A DNA stretch of 34,803 nt from Bacillota bacterium (lineage in GTDB: Bacteria > Bacillota > Bacilli > Alicyclobacillales > SLC66). The translations under genes and the position numbers were made by a program. The notes below the pieces were generated by a model. It saw only the letters and a program-made list of their open reading frames with translations, did no database searches and was not told where the DNA came from. The stretch is from positions 1 to 34,803 of the forward strand of contig JAJZCB010000036.1 of NCBI GenBank assembly GCA_021846285.1, written 5' to 3'. Positions 29,134 to 34,803 of this stretch are shown here, one piece after another. The first letter of the stretch is position 1, and every line of letters begins with the position of its first letter.

Positions 29134-30201
29134 TCACTCGCCGTCGTTCATGCGCAACCGTTCCCGCATCAGCGATGCGCGCTTGACATCGCGCATCGCC
29201 GGACTCATCTCGTGACCATAGTACTTTTGCAGAAATCCAGGCTGAGTAGCTACCATCAGTTCCTTTAAAATGTTCGCCGATACGCCTTTGATAATACCAA
29301 GGTCGATTCCCAGCCGCACATCAGAAAGTCTTTGCATCGCCTCTTTGGAATCGATCTGCCGGGCATACGCCAAGATGCCAAACGAGCGGCAGACACGATC
29401 TTCGATCTGTTCCTTGCCGTCGCGAAGCAAATACTGTCGGGCGCCGCGCTCGTGATCCACAATCTGTCTCGCGACCCCGTGCAGATTGCCAATGATCTCC
29501 TCTTCGCTTTGCCCGAGTGTGATCTGATTGGAGATCTGAAACAGATTGCCCAAGGCATCTGTGCCTTCGCCATATATTCCTCTGACGGCCAGGCCCACAT
29601 GCGTTACCGCCGAAAGGATGCGACCAATCTGACCAGTTAACACCAGAGCCGGAAGATGCATCATGACCGACGCGCGCATTCCGGTTCCGACATTGGTCGG
29701 ACACGCCGTCAAATATCCCTTCGTTTCATCGAAGGAGAAATCCAGGGTTTCCTCCAGCGCATCATCCAGCCGATCGACCATCTGATAGGCGCCATCCAAT
29801 TGATACCCGGGGAGCAGACATTGCAAACGCAAATGATCTTCTTCATTCACCATAACGCTGATCTCTTCATCGTTCCGCAGAATCACCGCCCCGCCGGGCG
29901 ATTCCAACAGGGCGGGACTGATCAGATGTTTTTCCACCAACACCTGCTTCTCGACGTCAGTGAGGTCTCCCATCTTCAGCAGTTCGAAGCTCCCCAGTTC
30001 CTGAATGCCCGCGTGTTTGACTGCCGCCGCCACTTCATCAAGCAAAGTTTGCCTGTCACGTTCTGTCGCCAACATCGGAAATGCGCGATTCGTCAAATTA
30101 CGCGCGATGCGGACACGACTGCTGATAACGATGTCTGAATCAGGTCCGTCATCACGCAGCCACTTGCTTGTAGCATTGGACAAAAAATCACTCAATGACA
30201 C
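29134..30201 (-). CDS. mcsB: Protein arginine kinase McsB
   Basis: McsB phosphorylates arginines of CtsR and misfolded proteins to mark them for ClpCP. The 355-residue product has the phosphagen-kinase-like motifs SSRVRIARNL, NEEDHLRLQ and CPTNVGTGMRASVMMHLP. The phospho-arginine pocket RDVKRA (RDxxRA) is present at residues 337-342, which suggests the allosteric activation seen in B. subtilis. The GTG at 30201 follows GGGGAGGTGAGCAGC. It sits 15 bases after mcsA. Confidence 0.97.
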   Translation of the reverse strand: MSLSDFLSNATSKWLRDDGPDSDIVISSRVRIARNLTNRAFPMLATERDRQTLLDEVAAAVKHAGIQELGSFELLKMGDLTDVEKQVLVEKHLISPALLESPGGAVILRNDEEISVMVNEEDHLRLQCLLPGYQLDGAYQMVDRLDDALEETLDFSFDETKGYLTACPTNVGTGMRASVMMHLPALVLTGQIGRILSAVTHVGLAVRGIYGEGTDALGNLFQISNQITLGQSEEEIIGNLHGVARQIVDHERGARQYLLRDGKEQIEDRVCRSFGILAYARQIDSKEAMQRLSDVRLGIDLGIIKGVSANILKELMVATQPGFLQKYYGHEMSPAMRDVKRASLMRERLRMNDGE

Positions 30202-30216
30202 CGCTGCTCACCTCCC

Positions 30217-30735
30217 CTACGCCTGCGATTCGATCTGTTGTTCGAGATAGCGAATCCGGTCCCGCAACTGCGCAGCGTCTTCAAACCGCTCTTCGACCAC
30301 CCGCATGTGCATCTCCTGCCGCAACCGATTCAGTTCCCGTCGAGCCCCGATAACACCGCCGCGCCGTCTCGGGATTTTTCCCGTATGCTGATCGGAACTC
30401 TGCACTCGCTTGAGCAGGGTTCCCAATTCGCGGGAAAACGCCTGGTAGCAGTCCGGGCACCCGAATCGCCCGACTTGAGCAAATTGCTGAAATGTGAGCC
30501 CACAGCTTTCACATCGCGGAGCAGGTGTATCGGACCGCGGCGTGGCGGTTGGATCAAGATGAAGCAGACCGGACAGCAACTGATTGACCGAAAATGCTCC
30601 AATCATCGCTTCATACGCTGCCTGCCCCTTCTCGCGGGCACATGCTTCACACAGGTGATACTCACTTTTTTGCCCTTGCACAATTTCCGTGAAATGCACG
30701 GTAGCCGGGCGCTCACCGCATTGTTCGCAGAGCAT
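30217..30735 (-). CDS. mcsA: McsA, activator of McsB
   Basis: McsA is a small zinc protein that binds McsB and CtsR and is needed for arginine kinase activity. The 172-residue product has four CXXC-type pairs (CEQCGERP, CEAC, CESC and CPDC) and a UVR domain in the last 45 residues (EERFEDAAQLRDRIRYLEQQ). I chose the ATG at 30735 (MLCEQCGERPATVHF) behind AGGAGGGAGTTGCCC; the ORF to 30768 includes the binding site itself. It lies between ctsR and mcsB. Confidence 0.96.
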   Translation of the reverse strand: MLCEQCGERPATVHFTEIVQGQKSEYHLCEACAREKGQAAYEAMIGAFSVNQLLSGLLHLDPTATPRSDTPAPRCESCGLTFQQFAQVGRFGCPDCYQAFSRELGTLLKRVQSSDQHTGKIPRRRGGVIGARRELNRLRQEMHMRVVEERFEDAAQLRDRIRYLEQQIESQA

Positions 30736-30812
30736 GGGCAACTCCCTCCTCATAGGTCTTTGGTTCACATCCAGACCATGTGCAACAATACGCCGCTAAT
30801 GGGTATTGAATC

Positions 30813-31286
30813 TTACGAATCGTTGCTGCGATACCCATACACGGTCGCCAACATCAAGCTCAGCAGACGGGCTCTCAAGATGTCCCGCTCCGGCAACGGG
30901 AGCAGCAACGTCTCCCTGGAAACCGCCACGCGCAGGAGCGACGCTTCGCGTTGCGATAGAACTCCGTCACTCTCCAGTCGCCAGATGATCCCCTCAGCCT
31001 CTTTTTGTGGAATGCTGTCGCCGACGGCCCGAAGCAATTGACTGATCTCGTTGATATGCTGTGATGCAATCCGCTTAATGCGAATATATCCGCCGCCGCC
31101 TCGCTTTGATTCCACAAGATACCCACGCGGCGGTGTAAAGCGCGTCGCGATGACGTAGTTGATCTGCGACGGCACGCAGGAGAACAGTTCCGACAGTTCG
31201 CTGCGCTGAACTTCAATCATGCCGTCATCGCTGCGTGATAACAGTTCACAGAGATACATTTCAATGACATCCGATATAGTTTTCAC
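30813..31286 (-). CDS. ctsR: Transcriptional repressor CtsR
   Basis: CtsR represses class III heat-shock genes, including its own operon, clpE and clpP. The 157-residue product starts MKTISDVIEMYL, has a winged helix-turn-helix with the glycine-rich wing RGGGGYIRI at residues 62-70 (the heat-sensing wing) and a helical C-terminal domain. The start is a GTG at 31286 with GAGG upstream. A CtsR-type operator overlaps its own promoter, so autoregulation is expected. Confidence 0.97.
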   Translation of the reverse strand: MKTISDVIEMYLCELLSRSDDGMIEVQRSELSELFSCVPSQINYVIATRFTPPRGYLVESKRGGGGYIRIKRIASQHINEISQLLRAVGDSIPQKEAEGIIWRLESDGVLSQREASLLRVAVSRETLLLPLPERDILRARLLSLMLATVYGYRSNDS

Positions 31287-31309
31287 GTTCCCAACGCCTC
31301 ACTCCTGAC

Positions 31310-31326
31310 TTTGACTAATCTTGACC
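31310..31326 (-). promoter_or_regulatory. CtsR operator
   Basis: On the minus strand GGTCAAG-ATT-AGTCAAA is a tandem heptad repeat that matches the CtsR consensus RGTCAAA-NAN-RGTCAAA at all but one base. It lies 10-27 bases downstream of the -10 and before the ctsR start. Confidence 0.85.
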
Positions 31327-31336
31327 TTATGAGTTC

Positions 31337-31365
31337 AGTATAATCAGTCACCGCGGAAAAGTAAA
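31337..31365 (-). promoter_or_regulatory. Sigma-A promoter of ctsR operon
   Basis: TTTACT (31360-31365) and TATACT (31337-31342) are 17 bases apart on the minus strand. The CtsR operator starts just downstream, consistent with repression at this promoter. Confidence 0.8.
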
Positions 31366-31368
31366 CGC

Positions 31369-31392
31369 CAGTCAGCAATATTTTTATGACTG
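31369..31392. terminator. Weak hairpin between the phosphatase gene and ctsR
   Basis: CAGTCA (31369-31374) and TGACTG (31387-31392) form a six-pair stem with an AT-rich loop just after the phosphatase stop. There is no real T-run after it on the minus strand, so this is a tentative call. Confidence 0.3.
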
Positions 31393-31394
31393 CC

Positions 31395-32078
31395 TCATCC
31401 GCCGAACGCCTTCACACCGCTTCCAAACGATAGGATTTCCGAAAAGCAAGAGACAATACATGTGGCGCCACTGAGTTCCGGGCCATTTGCGAAACCGAAT
31501 GCGCACCCGATGACCGGCAAGCCATTCTTGACGCCCGCCTCCACATCGGAGGAACGGTCGCCAACCATGACGGCATGTTGATGGGGGATGTCCTGAAGCA
31601 CTCTGGCCACCAGGCGTACTTTAGAGTCTACTCTGTAGCCGCTTGCGCTGTACAAACCCGCAAAATAACTGTGTAAACCAAATACGTTCACAATCGTCTC
31701 AATATAACGCTGCTGGCCGTTGCTCGCCACAGCGAGTGTCGCCCCTTCTTCACGCAACTGACGCACCGTCTCAGCTACCTCATCATATAAGGCGCCTGCT
31801 CCCTGCAAAAGCAGAGCGATCTCCTCTTCGAGAAGCCAGGCGTCGGCGAGATCTTGCTCAGGCCGAGATAACGGGCGACCCAGCAGCCGCTTCCATATAA
31901 TCTCGTGGGTCTGTCCAAATGTATCGGTGATCTGAACGTCCGTGACGCTCTGGGGCACCTTAATGCCATGCGCCGCAAGGCGCGAGAACACTCTCCGAAA
32001 CGCCTCAACCGCGACGAGTTCTGTTTTGAGCAATGTGCCATCCATATCGAAAATCCACAATTCGCCTGCCCGATTCAT
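31395..32078 (-). CDS. HAD-superfamily hydrolase, phosphoglycolate phosphatase-like
   Basis: A 227-residue HAD phosphatase with a cap domain. Motif I is FDMDGTLLKTE (catalytic Asp11 and Asp13), motif II is VASNGQ, a conserved Lys follows (KVRLV), and motif IV is VGDRSSDVEAG. This fits the Gph/PpaX group; the substrate cannot be told from sequence. The ATG at 32078 follows AGGAGGACTTGGTTG; the ORF to 32099 would place the start on the binding site. It is transcribed away from the TetR gene toward ctsR, which has its own promoter. Confidence 0.9.
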   Translation of the reverse strand: MNRAGELWIFDMDGTLLKTELVAVEAFRRVFSRLAAHGIKVPQSVTDVQITDTFGQTHEIIWKRLLGRPLSRPEQDLADAWLLEEEIALLLQGAGALYDEVAETVRQLREEGATLAVASNGQQRYIETIVNVFGLHSYFAGLYSASGYRVDSKVRLVARVLQDIPHQHAVMVGDRSSDVEAGVKNGLPVIGCAFGFANGPELSGATCIVSCFSEILSFGSGVKAFGG

Positions 32079-32112
32079 CAACCAAGTCCTCCTGTACAAT
32101 GCAATTAATTCA

Positions 32113-32130
32113 TTGACGGACGTCCGACAA
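32113..32130 (+). promoter_or_regulatory. 18-base palindrome, candidate TetR operator
   Basis: TTGACGGACGTCCGACAA matches its own reverse complement at 16 of 18 positions. It covers the TTGACG -35 of the TetR gene and lies in the divergent space with the phosphatase gene. Autoregulation by the adjacent regulator is inferred. Confidence 0.6.
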
Positions 32131-32142
32131 ACCTGCTAAACT
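32113..32142 (+). promoter_or_regulatory. Promoter of the TetR gene
   Basis: TTGACG (32113-32118) is followed after 18 bases by TAAACT (32137-32142). The leader to the GTG start is about 100 bases and contains repeated CAGCAGCCCTG-like sequence of unknown role. Confidence 0.6.
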
Positions 32143-32248
32143 AGCGTAAACTTGTAGTAGGCGTACGCTTGCAACAGCCCTGTGCAGCAGCCCTGCAGCA
32201 GCGGCCAGCATACACCACATACCATCCAATGTATAAGGGGGCGCGACC

Positions 32249-32818
32249 GTGGCAACGAACAAATACGAAGAGATTGCCCGCGCCGCCATCCAGTTGTTTG
32301 ACGAGAAAGGCTATCACGCAACCTCAGTTCAGGACATCGCAGACGCGGTCGGTCTGCAAAAAGGAAGTTTATACCATTACATCGAGAACAAAGAGGAATT
32401 ATTGCTGCGGATCGCCAGCCAGTCGATCAATGGCTTTAACCACGAACTGGAGATCATCCGAAACCGCACGACACCGGCAAGGGATCGTCTCATACAGGCA
32501 ATCCACCATCACTTTAACATTGTGACCGGAGACATACAAATGACCACGGTTCTGTTGCGGGAGGCGTTTTTGCTCAGCGACGAGCAGCACGGCATCATCA
32601 AAGAGGCAACCGATCGATATCTCGATCTCTGGGTCGACATTATTAAGGAAGGGATGGACAATGGCGAATTTGTTCCCGGCGACGCGCGTCTGACGGCGCT
32701 GTCCATCCTTGGCTCGTGCAACTGGGTGTATCGGTGGTACGATAAAGACGGCGCCAAAACTCCCCAGCAGATCGCTGATTATTTTTGCCATCTGTCGCTG
32801 AAAGGCATTTTGGTTTGA
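32249..32818 (+). CDS. TetR/AcrR-family transcriptional regulator
   Basis: This 189-residue regulator has a TetR-type N-terminal helix-turn-helix (AIQLFDEKGYHATSVQDIAD, then VGLQKGSLYHYIENKEELL, residues 12-52) and a helical ligand domain. The C-terminal half resembles the regulators of lipid or fatty-acid genes (KstR2/FadR-like TetR group), but the ligand cannot be told. The start is a GTG at 32249 behind AAGGGGG. It diverges from the HAD gene and is the only plus-strand gene before the debris region. No target operon is adjacent. The palindrome at its promoter suggests autoregulation. Confidence 0.92.
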   Translation: MATNKYEEIARAAIQLFDEKGYHATSVQDIADAVGLQKGSLYHYIENKEELLLRIASQSINGFNHELEIIRNRTTPARDRLIQAIHHHFNIVTGDIQMTTVLLREAFLLSDEQHGIIKEATDRYLDLWVDIIKEGMDNGEFVPGDARLTALSILGSCNWVYRWYDKDGAKTPQQIADYFCHLSLKGILV

Positions 32819-32874
32819 TGAGAACACCATGATCAGCACAATTATTTTCTGTATAGCAACCAGAAGGGATGAGG

Positions 32875-33160
32875 CTATTTTGCCGCCTTGACGAGATACT
32901 GGTAGGGCATGAATTGTTCGCTGGTGGGCATTCTAGACAATTTCCGAGGGATATCCACCCACTGTTCGTCCTGTGCAGTCAGGACAATCTCAGTTGCCGC
33001 AATATTCACGCTTCGAATAATCCTCATTCTGGAGCATATCGTCGATCTCTTTCAAGGTCAAGAAGCGTACATGGGTTCTATCCAGAATCCCGGCATCTTC
33101 ATAAGTCCACCGTTCCTGTATTACGTTCCTCAAATTACTGATATGCATCACATTTGCGAT
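32875..33160 (-). pseudogene. 3' fragment of a SAM-dependent methyltransferase, frameshifted
   Basis: On the minus strand ANVMHISNLRNVI, ERWTYEDAGILDRTHVRF and LTLKEIDDML match the C-terminal third of the class I methyltransferases found with glycan-biosynthesis genes. The reading frame ends at a TGA at 32990. In another frame the homologous tail continues (DEQWVDIPRKL ... FMPYQYLVKAAK) to a TAG at 32875. So a frameshift of one base lies near 33000-33020. The N-terminal SAM-binding part is missing, and an ISL3-like fragment overlaps the 5' end. The boundary with that fragment is approximate. Confidence 0.75.
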
Positions 33161-33308
33161 TTGGTATGCTTGGACGGTGCGGCTCCAAATTCCGGATCTG
33201 GCAAAGGCAGTGAGAACGATCGGTAAGCATGCGGTCGGGATCCCGCGTTGGTTCGAAACCAAGACGACAAACGGTCTGATCGAAGCAATCAATAGTCTTA
33301 TCCAGGGC
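33160..33308 (+). pseudogene. C-terminal fragment of an ISL3-family transposase
   Basis: The plus-strand frame reads WYAW, PDLAKAVRTIGKH and then GIPRWFETKTTNGLIEAINS followed by LIQ. The pattern TNGL-E-INSLIQ is the conserved C-terminal signature of ISL3-type transposases. Homology stops after LIQ. No catalytic part, no terminal repeats and no start are present, so this is a dead scrap. It abuts the methyltransferase fragment on one side and the promoter of the glycosyltransferase on the other. Confidence 0.7.
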
Positions 33309-33328
33309 GAAAGATGGGGAAGAAGAAG

Positions 33329-33337
33329 TGATATAAT
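33329..33337 (+). promoter_or_regulatory. Extended -10 promoter of the glycosyltransferase
   Basis: TGATATAAT contains a perfect TATAAT (33332-33337) with TG one base before it. No credible -35 is seen, which extended -10 promoters can lack. It lies 31 bases upstream of the start and just after the transposase scrap. Confidence 0.55.
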
Positions 33338-33368
33338 ATATGTATCACTAGCTTGGAGGAGATTATAC

Positions 33369-34202
33369 TTGGAGTTCCGTCAGAGACGAGTTCTTATTGG
33401 TAGTCCAATCCATCAGAAACCGGAAAAATTAAAATATTTCTTGAGTTCCATCACTGAACTCAACAAGGAGCTGGCTACTCATGATTACGTTTTCGTTGAT
33501 GACAATGATATGCCTGAGTCGTCACTGATTTTAAGTCAATTTGTTCAGGAGAATCCCAATACGACGTTATTTAAGAGCTCGGGCTCCGGTACCACTCCAT
33601 ACACATGCGACGAGGTGACCCACAATTGGAATGAGGGGTTGATTTGGAAAGTAGCGCTCTTCAAGAACTATATGATTGAACAGGCGTTTAGACAACAGTA
33701 TGATTACTTGTTTTTGGTAGATTCCGATTTGGTTTTGCGCCCAATTACATTGGACTGGCTGATTCGGATGGACAAGGAAATCATATCGGAAGTTTTTTGG
33801 ACGCGCTGGAGGCCGGACGCCCCCCTTCTCCCACAGGTTTGGTTAGGTGACCAGTATAATCAATTCGTTCGAAGTAGGGGTGAAAACTTAACCCAAGAGG
33901 AACTCTTAGTAAGGCATCAACGGTTTATTAGTCAATTAAAGATACCGGGAGTGTATGAAGTTGGTGGTTTGGGCGCATGTACTTTAATTAGTCGTAACGC
34001 GATTATAAAGGGGGTCTCTTTCGCAGAAATAAGAAATCTCTCCTTTTGGGGAGAAGATCGCCATTTCTGTATTAGAGCATCGGCGTTGGGGTTTACATTG
34101 CATGTGGATACTCACTTTCCGGCATATCATATATATAGGGATACTGATTTGGTTGGTGTTGAAGCATATAAGAAAATGCAAAGTACCAACGGCGCATGGT
34201 AG
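33369..34202 (+). CDS. Glycosyltransferase, GT-A fold (family 2-like)
   Basis: The 277-residue product begins MEFRQRRVLIGSPIHQKPEKL and has a GT-A pattern: a VFVDDNDMPESS stretch near residue 41, the metal-binding DSD at residues 118-120 (YLFLVDSDLVLRP), VGGLGACTLISR near residue 198 and WGEDRHFCIRA at residues 227-237, which looks like the acceptor/catalytic site. No signal peptide or membrane helix is seen, so it is likely cytoplasmic. The TTG at 33369 follows GGAGGAG at good spacing; a longer in-frame reading to 33177 enters the transposase scrap. The gene is clearly AT-richer than the rest of the window. The acceptor is unknown; a surface glycan or glycopeptide is possible. Confidence 0.85.
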   Translation: MEFRQRRVLIGSPIHQKPEKLKYFLSSITELNKELATHDYVFVDDNDMPESSLILSQFVQENPNTTLFKSSGSGTTPYTCDEVTHNWNEGLIWKVALFKNYMIEQAFRQQYDYLFLVDSDLVLRPITLDWLIRMDKEIISEVFWTRWRPDAPLLPQVWLGDQYNQFVRSRGENLTQEELLVRHQRFISQLKIPGVYEVGGLGACTLISRNAIIKGVSFAEIRNLSFWGEDRHFCIRASALGFTLHVDTHFPAYHIYRDTDLVGVEAYKKMQSTNGAW

Positions 34203-34337
34203 AGCATCGCTGCAGTTTTACAGGACAGTGTTCCGGCCCGTCCGGACTGACGCCATGACGAAGTGGGTGCAATTGATTCCTATGTTCCGTAAAAATACAT
34301 TCACAGACTGCACAACCAAGCGGCCATTAATTAGAAT
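34203..34337. other. Intergenic sequence after the glycosyltransferase
   Basis: About 135 bases with no recognisable gene, terminator or repeat. Confidence 0.5.
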
Positions 34338-34496
34338 GTGATTGTCATCCAGGATGTGCTGGGCATGGCGCTTCATGGTGAGACCGCCCGCCTGATGGGA
34401 GAGACCGGCTACCGGATTACCGGGGAACGGCTGGAGTTCTACGGCCTATATTGCCGTTTACAGGCTTCTGCCGAGATACCTGCGCCCACCAGCTGA
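34338..34496 (+). pseudogene. Remnant of a Fur-family regulator C-terminus
   Basis: A 52-codon reading ends ETGYRITGERLEFYGLYCRL before a short tail and a TGA at 34496. The ETGYRIT-x-x-RLEFYG pattern is the conserved C-terminus of Fur/Zur/PerR-type metal regulators, where a CPxCQ pair usually follows; here it is corrupted to YCRLQ. A stop precedes the fragment at 34332. The DNA-binding domain is absent. The sequence is GC-rich against its AT-rich neighbour, which suggests foreign origin. Confidence 0.6.
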
Positions 34497-34545
34497 AGAT
34501 GCCATTCCGAGAGGATCCCCCGCGTCAGCAGGGCACCGATCCAAG

Positions 34546-34565
34546 CCAGGCCGGAACCGGCCTGG
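34546..34565. repeat. GC-rich perfect inverted repeat
   Basis: CCAGGCCGG (34546-34554) and CCGGCCTGG (34557-34565) are exact inverses separated by AA. It lies about 50 bases after the Fur remnant. It may be a former terminator, but no T-run follows. Confidence 0.6.
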
Positions 34566-34803
34566 CCCGCCCCCGTTCCCGGACAGGCAGTTCGTTCCGG
34601 ACCAGGAGTTGCGTAGCCGCAGTCATTGTCCATTTGATGGGGTATTATACCACAAATTTGCGATCTCTCTCCCACATGTTGCTGCTTGCATTGTCTGTCG
34701 GCGTTTTTCCCACTGACATTGTCACCTGGAATTCATGACTCATTCTTGCGAAAATGACGGGAAAGGAGCCCGCCTACATTCAGACAGACTCCATGGGTCA
34801 TCC
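34566..34803. other. Unassigned sequence to the window end
   Basis: About 240 bases without a supported gene. A minus-strand TGGTATAAT (34644-34652) resembles an extended -10, but no gene follows it. The short ORFs here show no family features. Confidence 0.4.

Noticed and set aside
32399-32839. 146-residue minus-strand ORF over the TetR gene
   Set aside because: Antisense to an intact regulator with clear helix-turn-helix.
34439-34675. 78-residue minus-strand ORF near the window end
   Set aside because: It is antisense to the Fur remnant and the GC-rich repeat, with no family features.

Overview
This window looks like a core ribosomal, transcription and stress locus of a low-GC-phylum (Bacillota, class Bacilli) bacterium of moderate GC. 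Gene order follows the Bacillus subtilis ctsR-to-fusA block almost exactly, all on the minus strand. Start usage (many GTG and TTG), a cysteine T-box, an L10 leader, CtsR/McsA/McsB, DisA and SigH all fit Bacilli. An Alicyclobacillus-like relative is my guess, not something I can prove from the sequence.

Layout, in transcription order from right to left. ctsR-mcsA-mcsB-clpC (31.3-26.65 kb) is the heat-shock operon, with a sigma-A promoter and a CtsR operator. radA-disA-pssA follows (DNA repair, c-di-AMP synthesis, phosphatidylserine synthesis; pssA is an extra gene relative to B. subtilis). Then comes a promoter and yacL-ispD-ispF-gltX (PIN/TRAM protein, MEP isoprenoid pathway, Glu-tRNA synthetase). 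A cysteine T-box leader precedes cysE-cysS-mrnC-rlmB. An approximately 490-base gap, where B. subtilis carries yacP, holds a nested inverted-repeat element and a 22-base tandem repeat. sigH has its own promoter and terminator. rpmG-secE-nusG-rplK-rplA, rplJ-rplL (L10 leader), an RsmC-like methyltransferase, rpoB-rpoC, and finally ybxF-rpsL-rpsG-fusA (fusA cut by the window start) complete the block.

Right flank (31.4-34.8 kb). A HAD phosphatase diverges from a TetR regulator that has a near-perfect 18-base palindrome over its -35 box. Beyond it the sequence becomes a mosaic of debris: a frameshifted 3' fragment of a SAM methyltransferase, a C-terminal scrap of an ISL3-type transposase, an intact AT-rich glycosyltransferase gene with a TTG start and extended -10 promoter, a GC-rich remnant of a Fur-family regulator, and unassigned sequence.

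The essential genes are intact. The most unusual items are the nested palindrome in the yacP slot, the Arg/Ser repeat extension of RlmB, a 146-base imperfect palindrome between yacL and ispD, a possible SD-hiding hairpin before nusG, and the mosaic right end. I saw no rRNA, tRNA, CRISPR array or complete insertion sequence, and no clear new multi-gene system.
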